NCBI GenBank assembly: GCA_910587485.1 | Contig: CAJUKN010000007.1 | Span: 1 to 57,394, forward strand | Direction of reading: 5' to 3' | DNA from: an uncultured Lachnospira sp. | GTDB lineage: Bacteria > Bacillota > Clostridia > Lachnospirales > Lachnospiraceae | DNA: 57,394 nucleotides | Shown: positions 8,133 to 16,801 of the stretch, piece by piece | Layout of the letters: every line of letters starts with the position of its first letter | How positions within the stretch are numbered: position 1 is the stretch's first letter | Made by a program: the position numbers and the translations under genes | The notes under the pieces: generated by a model | What the model saw: only the letters and a program-made list of their open reading frames with translations | What the model was told of the DNA's origin: nothing | Databases searched by the model: none

Positions 8133-8804
8133 ATGAATAAGGATATAACAATTCATTCATTATATAATCTGAATGAAACAATTGCAGCAGCAATATTTGA
8201 AGGGTGTACATTTCCATGGGAAGTGCTTCCTAAAATAGGAGACTTTATTGTTGCATTAGGAAATACACTTTCTGAAGATGAGTATGAAAAAAAGGGCGAT
8301 TGTATTTGGATTGCCAAAAGTGCAGAAGTTTTTGAGTCTGCATATATCAATGGACCCTGTATTATAGGAAAAGAAGCGCAAGTGCGGCATTGTGCATTTA
8401 TACGAGGCAATGCTATTGTAGGTGAAGGGGCTGTTGTAGGAAATTCTACAGAGCTTAAAAATGTCATTTTATTTAATAAGGTTCAAGTTCCTCATTATAA
8501 TTATGTCGGTGATTCCATACTTGGCTATAAAGCACATATGGGTGCAGGTTCGATTACATCGAATGTTAAATCGGATAAAAAACTTATTGTAATTAAAGGT
8601 GCAGATGAGTCCATAGAAACAGGATTGAAAAAAATAGGGGCATTTTTAGGCGATGAGGTAGAAATTGGATGTGGCAGTGTGCTAAATCCCGGAACAATTA
8701 TAGGAAAAAAATCAAATATATATCCATTATCAAGTGTAAGAGGATTTGTTCAAGCAGGAAGCATTTATAAAAAGCAGGGAGAGATTGTCAAAAAACTTGA
8801 CTAA
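8133..8804 (+). CDS. left-handed beta-helix (hexapeptide repeat) protein, GlmU-like
   Basis: A 223-residue protein with hexapeptide repeats (IAKSAEVFESAYINGPCIIG, then IIGKEAQV, AIVGEGAVVGN) forming a left-handed beta-helix. GAGSITSN and GCGSVLNPGTIIGKKSNIYP are typical of the sugar-1-phosphate/UDP-GlcNAc pyrophosphorylase-related branch. The nucleotidyltransferase domain of full-length GlmU is absent: the first ~60 residues are a short helical cap. It may be an acyltransferase or a partner subunit. Its position after glmS fits amino-sugar metabolism, but the substrate is unproven. The start follows ATGGAGG. Confidence 0.75.
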   Translation: MNKDITIHSLYNLNETIAAAIFEGCTFPWEVLPKIGDFIVALGNTLSEDEYEKKGDCIWIAKSAEVFESAYINGPCIIGKEAQVRHCAFIRGNAIVGEGAVVGNSTELKNVILFNKVQVPHYNYVGDSILGYKAHMGAGSITSNVKSDKKLIVIKGADESIETGLKKIGAFLGDEVEIGCGSVLNPGTIIGKKSNIYPLSSVRGFVQAGSIYKKQGEIVKKLD

Positions 8805-8836
8805 TGGCAATCTTTGTGAGAAAATTAGCAAAGTAC

Positions 8837-8881
8837 AATCAAGTATTATTGTTTCAAAAAGCAAAGATATAATGCTTGATT
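8837..8881 (+). other. 13-bp hairpin between the GlmU-like and NifU-like genes
   Basis: AATCAAGTATTAT pairs with ATAATGCTTGATT (one G-U) around a 19-nt loop. No T-run follows, so it is either a poor terminator of the upstream gene or a leader/operator element of the downstream pair. Confidence 0.4.
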
Positions 8882-8918
8882 TATACATAATTCTCTACAA
8901 TACGAAAGGAGTAAAAAA

Positions 8919-9623
8919 ATGATTTATACACGAGAAGTAGAAAACATGTGTCCAGTGGCACAGGGCGTTCATCATGGCGCAGCTCCAGTTCCTACAGAAG
9001 GAAAATGGGTGCAGAATAAGGAAGTGAAGGATATTTCTGGTTTTACACATGGTATTGGTTGGTGCGCACCACAACAGGGCGCATGTAAGCTGACACTTAA
9101 TGTAAAAGAAGGAATTATTCAAGAAGCTTTGGTTGAGACAATTGGATGTTCGGGTATGACTCATTCAGCAGCGATGGCAGCAGAGATTTTGCCGGGACTT
9201 ACTGTTATGGAGGCACTTAACACAGACTTGGTATGTGATGCGATTAATACTGCTATGAGAGAGCTTTTCTTACAAATCGTTTATGGTAGAACGCAGAGTG
9301 CATTTTCTGAGGGGGGTCTTGCAGTTGGTGCAGGTCTTGAAGATTTAGGTAAGGGACTTCGTTCTCAGGTTGGTACAATGTATGGTACACTTGAAAAGGG
9401 ACCTCGTTATCTTGAAATGGCAGAAGGCTATGTAACAGGTATTGCATTAGATAAAGATAATCAGATTATTGGTTATAAGTTCGTGAACCTTGGAAAGATG
9501 ACCGATTTCATCAAGAAGGGTGATGACCCAACAACAGCATATGAAAAGGCGGCTGGTCAATATGGTCGAGTTGATGATGCTGTTAAGATTATTGACCCTA
9601 GAACAGATGAAGAAGTTAAGTAA
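8919..9623 (+). CDS. NifU-like iron-sulfur cluster assembly scaffold protein
   Basis: A 234-residue IscU/NifU N-terminal-type protein, expected to hold transient Fe-S clusters. Conserved cysteines are C49 (GIGWCAP), C56 (GACKLTL) and C77 (ETIGCSGMTHSA); an extra C11 lies near the N-terminus. The C-terminal ~100 residues are an extension typical of the clostridial version. Its stop is 14 bp before the GGGtGRT gene, a pairing seen repeatedly in Clostridia, so a joint task in Fe-S maturation is likely but undemonstrated. The start follows AAAGGAG. Confidence 0.85.
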   Translation: MIYTREVENMCPVAQGVHHGAAPVPTEGKWVQNKEVKDISGFTHGIGWCAPQQGACKLTLNVKEGIIQEALVETIGCSGMTHSAAMAAEILPGLTVMEALNTDLVCDAINTAMRELFLQIVYGRTQSAFSEGGLAVGAGLEDLGKGLRSQVGTMYGTLEKGPRYLEMAEGYVTGIALDKDNQIIGYKFVNLGKMTDFIKKGDDPTTAYEKAAGQYGRVDDAVKIIDPRTDEEVK

Positions 9624-9637
9624 GGAGGAGAACGAAG

Positions 9638-10648
9638 ATGGCATTATTTGAATCATATGAAAGAAGAATTAATCAAATTAACGCTGTTCTTGACAGCTAT
9701 GGTATATCTTCACTTGAAGAAGCAGAAAAGATTACCAAAGATGCAGGATTAGATGTTTACAATATGGTAAAGGGCATTCAGCCAATATGTTTTGAAAACG
9801 CATGTTGGGCTTATACTGTAGGTGCTGCAATTGCTATTAAAAAAGGCGCAAGAAAAGCCTCTGAAGCGGCAGCAGCTATCGGAGAAGGTTTACAGGCTTT
9901 CTGTATTCCAGGTTCTGTTGCTGACCAAAGAAAGGTTGGACTTGGACATGGCAATTTGGGCAAGATGCTTCTTGAGGAAGATACAGAATGTTTTGCATTT
10001 CTTGCGGGACATGAATCATTTGCAGCAGCAGAAGGTGCTATTGGTATTGCAGAGAAAGCAAACAAGGTTCGTCAAAAACCGCTTCGTGTTATCTTAAATG
10101 GTCTTGGTAAGGATGCAGCGAAGGTTATTTCAAGAATTAATGGTTTTACATTTGTAGAGACACAGATGGATTACTCAACAGGTAAAGTAAATGAAGTTGA
10201 AAGAATTGCATATTCAGATGGTTTGCGTTCAAAAGTTAACTGCTATGGTGCTAATGATGTTACAGAAGGCGTAGCAATTATGTGGAAGGAAAATGTTGAT
10301 ATTTCTATTACAGGAAATTCTACAAATCCTACAAGATTCCAGCATCCAGTTGCAGGTACATATAAAAAGGAAAGACTTGAAGCTGGCAAGAAATATTTTT
10401 CCGTTGCTTCAGGTGGTGGTACAGGACGTACACTTCACCCAGATAATATGGCAGCTGGGCCTGCTTCTTATGGTATGACCGATACAATGGGACGTATGCA
10501 CTCTGATGCACAGTTTGCAGGTTCTTCTTCTGTTCCTGCGCATGTAGAGATGATGGGACTTATCGGTATGGGAAATAACCCAATGGTTGGTGCTACAGTT
10601 GCTGTGGCAGTAAGTGTTGAGGAAGCTGCTAAGGCTGGAAAGTTCTAA
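9638..10648 (+). CDS. GGGtGRT protein
   Basis: A 336-residue protein carrying the name-giving motif GGGTGRT at residues 259-265, within SVASGGGTGRTLHPDN. Other conserved parts are CFENACWAYTVGAAIAIKKG and GLGHGNLGKML. The family has no established activity. It sits directly after the NifU-like scaffold gene with an AAGGAGGAG ribosome site, so the two are almost certainly one transcript, and a role in Fe-S assembly or delivery is inferred. No membrane segment is visible. Confidence 0.9.
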   Translation: MALFESYERRINQINAVLDSYGISSLEEAEKITKDAGLDVYNMVKGIQPICFENACWAYTVGAAIAIKKGARKASEAAAAIGEGLQAFCIPGSVADQRKVGLGHGNLGKMLLEEDTECFAFLAGHESFAAAEGAIGIAEKANKVRQKPLRVILNGLGKDAAKVISRINGFTFVETQMDYSTGKVNEVERIAYSDGLRSKVNCYGANDVTEGVAIMWKENVDISITGNSTNPTRFQHPVAGTYKKERLEAGKKYFSVASGGGTGRTLHPDNMAAGPASYGMTDTMGRMHSDAQFAGSSSVPAHVEMMGLIGMGNNPMVGATVAVAVSVEEAAKAGKF

Positions 10649-10668
10649 AGAATAGCTTAAAATCAAGG

Positions 10669-10990
10669 TTTTAAAAGTGTCAAGGAAATGTGAAAATATT
10701 ACTGTAAGTGAATAACTAATAGAGAAAAGTTAGAGGAGGTGCAAGAAGATGAGAGGAATGTTTAGTAAGAGAATTTGTTTCAGAAGTGAACCACATTCAA
10801 TGTCATGTCCAAGATGCAATGTACTAATGGATTGGAACTCATGGCAAGGACCATTAGGAGGATGGGAGTGTTCAAGTTGTGGACTTAAAATCGATTACAA
10901 GTAATTATCTACTTGAATGAGAGTTGGATGATTGGGCTATAGTCAAGAGAGTGGACACATTTTTGTAAAATATTTTAAAAGTGTCAAGGA
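10669..10990 (+). repeat. 18-bp direct repeats flanking the zinc-ribbon gene
   Basis: TTTTAAAAGTGTCAAGGA occurs at 10669-10686 and again at 10973-10990, spaced 304 bp, one on each side of the small zinc-ribbon gene. The right copy forms an imperfect inverted repeat with GACACATTTT 20 bp upstream. The arrangement may be an old duplication or insertion-element scar. Confidence 0.55.
10749..10904 (+). CDS. 51-residue double-CxxC zinc-ribbon protein
   Basis: A short gene opening with ATG 8 bases after AGAGGAGGTG. It encodes 51 residues with two CxxC knuckles, CPRC at 20-23 and CSSC at 41-44, separated by a Trp/Gly-rich loop (DWNSWQGPLGGWE). Four cysteines at this spacing make a classic zinc ribbon. 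It is basic at the N-terminus and has no membrane segment. It follows the GGGtGRT gene by 100 bp, so it may read through from that operon. Function unknown; a nucleic-acid- or ribosome-associated role is only a guess. Confidence 0.75.
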   Translation: MRGMFSKRICFRSEPHSMSCPRCNVLMDWNSWQGPLGGWECSSCGLKIDYK

Positions 10991-11075
10991 GTGGTAAAAA
11001 TTAGGAAAATGTATGCAATTCATATATTGTTCCTATACCACTCCTATACTTATATTCCTACACTAAATAAATTTT

Positions 11076-11318
11076 CTATTTTATTTTTTCTATTTCTTCT
11101 TTAAGCCAATTTATTTCTCTTTGAGTGTATACTTTTTTAGTAATATCCATAATGATATGACCTATTATATACTTAATAGCATAGTTATCAATTCCATATT
11201 TTTTAGCCATAGTTACAAAGTGCATTCTTCCATTATACGCTCGATGTTTGGGATTCAATTTTAAGTTATCTCGTATCTTATTAAATCTCTTTTGATATTT
11301 ATTGTATGTAAATAAAAT
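11076..11318 (-). pseudogene. remnant of a tyrosine recombinase (integrase) C-terminus
   Basis: An open frame of ~80 codons without a proper start, preceded by an in-frame stop. It matches the last part of ICE/phage integrases: NPKHR...GRMHFVTMAKKYG, then IIGHIIMDITKKVYTQREINWLKEEIEKIK. The late His (IGH) and nucleophilic Tyr (VYTQ) are kept, but the HxxR box has decayed (AYNGR where HDCR-like is expected). Everything upstream of the C-terminal catalytic segment is missing. It marks a former integrative element, now with an Rpn remnant and a phage-gene fragment beside it. Confidence 0.75.
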
Positions 11319-11660
11319 TTATTTAAGTAAGTTGTAACTTTACCTAGACGACTAAATACAAGGCAAGGTTATTATTTTCGCTTTTTGTCCTTATTTATAT
11401 AGACAAACAGTATAATATGAAAAAACGTATTATAAAGAATGTCTATATCTTTAAAGCCTATGATAGTGCAGGTGTACAAATCAGTGTTTCAGATACCATA
11501 GCGATTGCGACGAATTTTACAATTATATTAGAATCTGGCGAAGAGAAGGTATTGTATGAAATGCTAAAAAATTCAACAGTTGTTGTAACAAAAAGTAGTT
11601 GAAAAAAATAAAAAAATATGTAAAAATAAAGAAAAGTTATAAAAGGCTGAAAGCGGTGTT

Positions 11661-12487
11661 ATGAAACATACAAGGGAAGAAATATTAACCATACTACAGG
11701 AACAAAGACAATCGATGACGTATTGTTTGAAGTTTTGGCAAGTGATAAGGATTTTTGTCAAGAGATACTACGAGTGATATTAGAAGATGAAGCCCTTATT
11801 GTAGAAGAGGTAGAGGTTCAAAAAGAAGAGAAAAATCTGGTAGGACGTTCTGTACGATTAGATGCCTTGTGTATATTAGGTGATGGAACACTTTGTAATG
11901 TGGAAGTGCAAAGGTCAAATAATGATAATAATTTTAAAAGAATACGATATAATGCGTCATGTATCACAGCTAGTGAAACAGAACCAGGAAGTCGATTTGA
12001 AAATGTACCCAATGTAATTATAGTTTATATATCAGAGTTTGATATATTAAAGCAGAATAAAACAACATATCATATTGATAAGATTGTACGAGAAACTGGT
12101 AAAAAAATAGATGATGGGTTACAGACGGTTTGTGTAAACTGTAAGGTAAATGATGGAAGTCGTATAGCAAAGCTTATGCAGCTTTTTAAGCAAAGTGAGG
12201 TCAATGAACCAGAGTTTCCAGCTTTTACGAATCGAATGCAATACATCAAACATTCAGAAGGAGGTAAAAGAGAAATGTATGGAATTGCTGAACGAATACA
12301 CCTTCTTGGAGTAGAAGAGGGCAGACAAGAAGGCAGACAGGAGGGCAGACAAGAAGGCAAAACAGAAATGATACAAGAAATGTTATTACAAGATGTGCCT
12401 ATCAATGTTATTGCTCAGTATGCAAAGATGGATGCAGAACGTATTTTAAAAATACAACAGGATATGATAGAAAACGGACAATTATAA
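11661..12487 (+). pseudogene. Rpn-type PD-(D/E)XK nuclease/transposase-like gene with a single frameshift
   Basis: The main frame (from 11723) encodes VLASDKDFCQEILRVIL, SVRLDALCILGDGTLCNVEVQRSNN (nuclease core with D...E-x-Q), and a C-terminal EGRQ repeat arm. This is the recombination-promoting nuclease family. An ATG at 11661 starts MKHTREEILTILQEQ in another frame. Adding one A in CAAAG near 11705 would give EQKTIDDVLFEVLASDKDF and join both into one ~275-residue protein. So the gene is broken by one missing base, unless this is a sequence error or the frame is restored by slippage. A strong terminator follows. Confidence 0.75.
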
Positions 12488-12568
12488 ATGAATGAAAGAA
12501 TAAATACAAAAAGAAGATAAATTTTTTCTTTTATTGTGTTATCAATTATTTAATTTATATCAATGCTT

Positions 12569-12613
12569 AAAAGCAGTTATTAGGAATGTGTTTCCTAGTA
12601 GCTGCTTTTTCGT
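12569..12613 (+). terminator. intrinsic terminator after the Rpn-type gene
   Basis: An 18-bp stem (AAAAGCAGTTATTAGGAA with its complement, two G-U pairs) with a short TGTG loop runs into a T-tract in CTGCTTTTTCG, giving a good rho-independent terminator. Confidence 0.8.
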
Positions 12614-12668
12614 ATACTTTTTTTGCTTTTTAATAATAATATATTTATTCAAAAGGAGGAAGTATTGT

Positions 12669-12767
12669 ATGAACTTCAACAAGTGCTCAAATCTTAAAGG
12701 ACACTATGTTTTTCTTGGCGCAAGTAAATATTATTGGATTCATTATGATAAAACACCAGAATCTTAA
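12669..12767 (+). pseudogene. 32-codon fragment of a phage/ICE-type protein
   Basis: A strong AAAGGAGG ribosome site precedes an ATG encoding 32 residues, MNFNKCSNLKGHYVFLGAS followed by KYYWIHYDKTPES. The opening recalls the N-terminus of a nuclease-like protein common in clostridial phages and ICEs (SNLKGxHAFLGASKYHWINYD). It stops where that protein would continue, so I read it as a truncated leftover. It could instead be a genuine small protein. Confidence 0.5.
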
Positions 12768-12769
12768 TA

Positions 12770-12809
12770 TTGACACTGTAAAGATATCAAGTTATAATGT
12801 TTACAGTGT
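12770..12809 (+). promoter_or_regulatory. consensus promoter overlapped by a perfect operator-like inverted repeat (tetR operon)
   Basis: TTGACA (12770-12775), exactly 17 bp, then TATAAT (12793-12798): a full consensus sigma-A promoter. ACACTGTAAA (12773-12782) and TTTACAGTGT (12800-12809) are perfect inverted halves flanking and overlapping the -35 and -10. Binding of the downstream TetR-family protein here would block RNA polymerase, so autoregulation is the simplest reading. Confidence 0.75.
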
Positions 12810-12842
12810 TAAGATTTAAAAATAAAGGTTGGAGGTTGGCTG

Positions 12843-13433
12843 ATGGAAAAGAAACCTTATCATCATAAGAATTTAAAAAATGAATTGATAGAAAAAGGAA
12901 TAGAGTTAGTAAATAAGTTTGGATTAGAACAATTATCTTTGCGCAAAGTGGCACAGGCTTGCAATGTAAGTCATGCGGCACCATATAGTCATTTTTCAAA
13001 CAAAGAAGAATTGTTTAGAGCAATGCAGCTTCATATCACTGAACAATTTACGGCAATATTACAACAGACAATTTCAAAATATCAAGGAAGTCCAATGTTT
13101 TTGTCAGAGTTTGGAAAAGCATATATTTCATTTTTTATCAATAATCCGCAATATTTTGAATTTTTATTGCAGCAGGGAAATATGCAGATTTGTTTAGATA
13201 TAGACAGCAAAGAACAGGATAATTATAAACCGTTTGTTATTTACAAAGAACAGGTGCTTCAATTGCTTCAATATTCAGATATGACCTCAGAGAAAAAAGA
13301 AGATTTTGTGATTGCTCTATTTGCATATGTACATGGATTAACTGCTTTAGCAACAATGAAAAATGTTCATTATAGTAAAAAATGGGAAGATAAGTTATCG
13401 GATTTGATTCAAACATTTTCCTGTGATTTCTAA
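12843..13433 (+). CDS. TetR/AcrR-family transcriptional repressor
   Basis: A 196-residue regulator with an N-terminal TetR helix-turn-helix: ELVNKFGLEQLSLRKVAQ, then CNVSHAAPYSHFSNKEELF across residues ~20-60. The C-terminal ligand-binding part resembles the common clostridial TetR C-domain. The start follows TTGGAGG. It lies downstream of a consensus promoter carrying an inverted repeat and is followed by two flavodoxin-like genes, so it probably represses itself and them. The inducer is unknown; quinone-like or redox-active compounds would fit the flavoprotein partners. Confidence 0.88.
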   Translation: MEKKPYHHKNLKNELIEKGIELVNKFGLEQLSLRKVAQACNVSHAAPYSHFSNKEELFRAMQLHITEQFTAILQQTISKYQGSPMFLSEFGKAYISFFINNPQYFEFLLQQGNMQICLDIDSKEQDNYKPFVIYKEQVLQLLQYSDMTSEKKEDFVIALFAYVHGLTALATMKNVHYSKKWEDKLSDLIQTFSCDF

Positions 13434-13547
13434 AAATGTACTGAAGCATAACGAATACTTTATGTCTATGTGTTACTTAATATAAAGCTATTAAATATTT
13501 TAAAATTAATTTATAAGTTTTTAAAGTCAGAAGAAATGAGGAATATT

Positions 13548-14036
13548 ATGAAATTAATTATTACAGATATTGAAGATTTTAATATTACTATAAATGGAAA
13601 ATATAAAATTATAAAACCGCAAGAAAAGATTAATCATTGCATTGGCTGTTTTGGCTGTTGGGTTAAAACACCAGGACAATGTGTAATTAGGGATGGTTTT
13701 GAAAAAACAGGTATAAAAATGAGTCGATGTAGTGAACTTATTTTAGTTAGCCAGTGTTTTTATGGCAGTGTGAGTCCATTTGTAAAAATGGTTCAGGATA
13801 GAGCTATTTCTTATATTCATCCTGATTTTGTAATGCGAAAAGGTGAAATGCATCATAAACGCAGATATAAAAATGTGATTGCACTCTCTGCATTTTTTTA
13901 TGGGGAAAAGATTACAGATATGGAAAAAAATACTGCAAAAAATATAATACAAGCCAATGCAGATAATTATGATGGATTTGTAAAAAATGTTTGTTTTTAT
14001 CCGTCTATAAAAGAATTGGAGGAGATTACATTATGA
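13548..14036 (+). CDS. flavodoxin-like NAD(P)H-dependent reductase with CxxCxxCW motif
   Basis: A 162-residue NADPH-dependent FMN-reductase-type protein. Its signature is HCIGCFGCWVKTPGQCVIRDG, a cysteine-rich loop typical of the iron-sulfur flavoprotein/multimeric flavodoxin group, followed by SQCFYGSVSPFVKMVQDR (flavin-binding region). The start is taken at the ATG 5 bases after GAGGAA; an upstream in-frame ATG would add 26 unlikely residues. It overlaps the next gene by 4 bases (ATGA), showing translational coupling. The leader holds a decayed copy of the hairpin seen before yfbR and the chemoreceptor gene. Confidence 0.75.
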   Translation: MKLIITDIEDFNITINGKYKIIKPQEKINHCIGCFGCWVKTPGQCVIRDGFEKTGIKMSRCSELILVSQCFYGSVSPFVKMVQDRAISYIHPDFVMRKGEMHHKRRYKNVIALSAFFYGEKITDMEKNTAKNIIQANADNYDGFVKNVCFYPSIKELEEITL

Positions 14037-14674
14037 AAATTGCATTGATTGATGGGAGTCCTAAAATTAATAATAGTGCCAGTAGTATTCTTTTGGAAGA
14101 GTTAAAATATTTTTTTGCTCAAGGCAAAGTAGAACTTATAGAAATGGGATTACATACTTTGGTTGTTTCCGAAGAAATAGTAAAACAATTAAAACGTGCG
14201 GATATATGGATATTTGCATTGCCTCTTTACGTTGATGGTATTCCAAGTCATTTATTGTCTTGTTTTATTCAGATAGAGAATAGAATAAACGATATATGTA
14301 AAAAATATACAAAAAATGTTTATAGTATTGTTAATTGCGGCTTTTATGAGGGCGAACAGACAGAGCCAGCATTGCATATTTTGGAAAATTGGTGTTGTAA
14401 AGCGCAGCTCAATTGGTGCGGAGGTGTTGGTGTCGGAGGGGGCGGCAGTCTTTCTATGTTGCCTAAGATGCCCAATGGACAGGGACCAAAAGCGCCTATT
14501 GATAAAATGTTAAAACATTTTGTAGAAAAAATAATAAAACAGGAAATACAAAAAAATCAATATGTATCGGTTGGGATGCCGCGATTCATGTATCAATTAT
14601 GCGCACAGATAGGCTGGCGACAATTAATAAGAAAAAATGGCGGTAAAATAAAAGATTTGGGAAGAAAATTTTAA
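14033..14674 (+). CDS. flavodoxin-like FMN reductase family protein
   Basis: A 213-residue protein opening MKIALIDGSPKINNSASSIL, the FMN-phosphate loop (GSP) of NAD(P)H-dependent FMN reductases, followed by ADIWIFALPLYVDGIPSHLL (second flavin-contact segment). A glycine run (GGVGVGGGGS) and a basic C-terminus follow. It overlaps the preceding flavoprotein gene by ATGA, so the pair may form a heterodimer or act in sequence, under the upstream TetR. Substrate unknown. Confidence 0.75.
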   Translation: MKIALIDGSPKINNSASSILLEELKYFFAQGKVELIEMGLHTLVVSEEIVKQLKRADIWIFALPLYVDGIPSHLLSCFIQIENRINDICKKYTKNVYSIVNCGFYEGEQTEPALHILENWCCKAQLNWCGGVGVGGGGSLSMLPKMPNGQGPKAPIDKMLKHFVEKIIKQEIQKNQYVSVGMPRFMYQLCAQIGWRQLIRKNGGKIKDLGRKF

Positions 14675-14755
14675 GAATGATATGGAAACAAAACAATATG
14701 TTGACAAAATTTTGATTTTTTAGCAGTATACTTTTTGTGAGAGGAGAGTGTTTGC

Positions 14756-15430
14756 ATGAAATATAAAATTTTAATTGTAGATGATGAAGAAATGATGACA
14801 GAATTGCTTTCTGATTATTTGAGTGATGAGGGGTATGAAACTTATATAGCAAACGACGCTGCTCAAGCGTTAAAGTTGTTACCAAAAAATCCAGATATTA
14901 TTATATTAGATATTAATATGCCAGGTATAGATGGGTTGGAGTTGTGCAAAAATATACGAGCTCATATTTTTTGTCCGATTCTTTTTGTAACGGCAAGGAT
15001 TACAGAGCAAGATAAAATAAATGGCTTGCAATATGGGGGAGATGACTATATTACAAAACCGTTTAGTTTAAAGGAACTTTCTGCAAGAATTGCTGCACAT
15101 CTGCGAAGGGATGAGCGAAGCCATAGGAAAGCAGCTGTTCTTACTTCAGGAGAATTGCTTGTCAATCTTTCACAGCGCAGCATTTTTTATAAGGATAAAG
15201 AAATTGATATGTCAAAAAAAGAGTTTGAAATTATTGAATTTCTTTTGACAAATGCTGGACAAGTGTTTGACAAGGAGCGTATTTATGAACGAATTTGGGG
15301 ATATGATGCGGAGGGCAGCGCTGATGTTATCAAAGAACATATCCGAAAAATCCGTGCAAAATTTTATGAAGCAACAGGAAAAAATTATATAGAAACAGTT
15401 TGGGGTGTGGGATATAAATGGAATCGTTAA
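14756..15430 (+). CDS. OmpR/PhoB-family response regulator
   Basis: A 224-residue regulator: receiver domain with DDEE at 9-12, phospho-acceptor D52 in IIILDINMPG, and the conserved Lys in DDYITKPFS; then a winged-helix DNA-binding domain with MSKKEFEIIEFLLTNAGQVF and ETVWGVGYKW. The start follows GAGAGGAG. Its last 13 bases overlap the sensor kinase start. With the lipoprotein and ABC transporter downstream it probably forms a stress- or peptide-responsive module. Confidence 0.93.
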   Translation: MKYKILIVDDEEMMTELLSDYLSDEGYETYIANDAAQALKLLPKNPDIIILDINMPGIDGLELCKNIRAHIFCPILFVTARITEQDKINGLQYGGDDYITKPFSLKELSARIAAHLRRDERSHRKAAVLTSGELLVNLSQRSIFYKDKEIDMSKKEFEIIEFLLTNAGQVFDKERIYERIWGYDAEGSADVIKEHIRKIRAKFYEATGKNYIETVWGVGYKWNR

Positions 15431-16704
15431 AAAGTAAATGGAGCAGTTTACCGTTGCGGCGTTTTTTTATTTTAACAGTATTTTTTTCTACGGGTATAGT
15501 GGTTTTGTTATCAGCACTTATCATTAGTTTTTGCATATCGTTTCGCCATTGGCTTTTGCCAGACTCCAATGCAGTATATCTGACAATAGAAAAAACATCA
15601 CCAGATGGCGTTATTTCAACACAAACCTATCTTTTAAAATATGGAAAAGATTTAGAACAGTTACCTACTCTTTTTTATAAAGAAGATGGAGTTTTGAACT
15701 ATGAAGATATTTCAAAGGTAAGATACAACGTTCAAAAAATTGAAAATACCTTTGACAAACTTTCTCCAAAGAGGAAATTTGCCTATCAAATTTGTGGGGT
15801 GCTGATGATAATAGCGCCAGCAATATTGGCTTTTGTGGGAATTATTTTATGCGGATTGTATTTTTATCGAAAAAAGCTGAAAAAACCACTAGAATTACTA
15901 TCCTGTGCTACAATTCAAATTGCCAAACAAAATCTTGATTTTGAACTTATTTATAACTGCAATGATGAAATGGGGGCGCTGTGTGATTCTTTTGAAAAAA
16001 TGCGGAATGCTCTTTATGAAAATAATAAAGTGATGTGGGAAATGCTTGAAGAACGACAGCTTATACAAGCTTCAGTAGCACATGATTTGCGCAATCCTAT
16101 TGCTATTATTGAAGGATATACCGAATATTTAGATTCAGGTCTTAAAAATGGTACAATAAGTTATGAAAAAATTGGACATATTGTAAACAATCTAAATATG
16201 GCGGCAAAGAGGCTAGAGCAGTATACAGAATCGGTTCGACTTTTAAATCAATCCGAAGAAACGCCGTTACATCAAAAAACAGTTTTAGCAAAAGAATTGA
16301 TAAACAATGTAACACAAGACTTTATGATTTTAGCAGAACAAAATAATATTATTTTGCAAGTAACACAAGATTTATCAGATGAAAAAATACAGATTGATGA
16401 AGCAATACTATATCGTATTCTTGAAAATATTATTAATAATGCGCTGCGTTTTGCAAAAAAACAAATCAGTCTTCATTTTACCCTTTCTAAACATCTTCTT
16501 TTGGTAACTATTATAGATGATGGAGTGGGATTTCCTTTGGAGATATTAAAACAAAAGAAAAAACTTATATGGACTTCTGAAAAGAATGAACATATGGGTA
16601 TTGGGTTGGCTGTCAGCAGGCTTTTATGTAAAAAACATGGAGGCAGTTTAGAGTTGTCCAATACAACGAATGGTGCCTGTGTAAAAATAAATCTTAGAGT
16701 TTGA
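15418..16704 (+). CDS. membrane sensor histidine kinase
   Basis: A 428-residue kinase with TM1 at ~14-45, an ~80-residue extracytoplasmic domain, TM2 at ~122-150, a HAMP-like linker, HisKA with phosphorylated H222 in SVAHDLRNPI, N-box NIINNALRF (337-345), G1 DDGVGF and G2 GIGLAV. It overlaps the response regulator by 13 bases, so they are a cognate pair. The extracytoplasmic domain is too large for a BceS-type intramembrane sensor. The ligand is unknown. Confidence 0.93.
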   Translation: MESLKSKWSSLPLRRFFILTVFFSTGIVVLLSALIISFCISFRHWLLPDSNAVYLTIEKTSPDGVISTQTYLLKYGKDLEQLPTLFYKEDGVLNYEDISKVRYNVQKIENTFDKLSPKRKFAYQICGVLMIIAPAILAFVGIILCGLYFYRKKLKKPLELLSCATIQIAKQNLDFELIYNCNDEMGALCDSFEKMRNALYENNKVMWEMLEERQLIQASVAHDLRNPIAIIEGYTEYLDSGLKNGTISYEKIGHIVNNLNMAAKRLEQYTESVRLLNQSEETPLHQKTVLAKELINNVTQDFMILAEQNNIILQVTQDLSDEKIQIDEAILYRILENIINNALRFAKKQISLHFTLSKHLLLVTIIDDGVGFPLEILKQKKKLIWTSEKNEHMGIGLAVSRLLCKKHGGSLELSNTTNGACVKINLRV

Positions 16705-16801
16705 CCATTTTTTGACTTTTCTTATATAAAATTCCTTTGTTAGAAAAAATTGATTGGCTTGATATCATTTCTACACAATGATTCAGAATGGAGGATTTTT
16801 T

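Noticed and set aside
11417..11602. 61-codon open frame upstream of the Rpn-type gene
   Set aside because: No ribosome site, TATAAT abuts its ATG, and no family is recognised; most likely chance in decayed DNA.
12310..12360. Tandem repeat in the Rpn-type gene as an independent repeat element
   Set aside because: The 12-bp units simply encode the EGRQ repeats usual in the C-terminal arm of this family.
12534..12767. 77-residue protein using the earlier in-frame start
   Set aside because: The early part lies in a terminator hairpin and its T-run; only the ATG at 12669 has a ribosome site.
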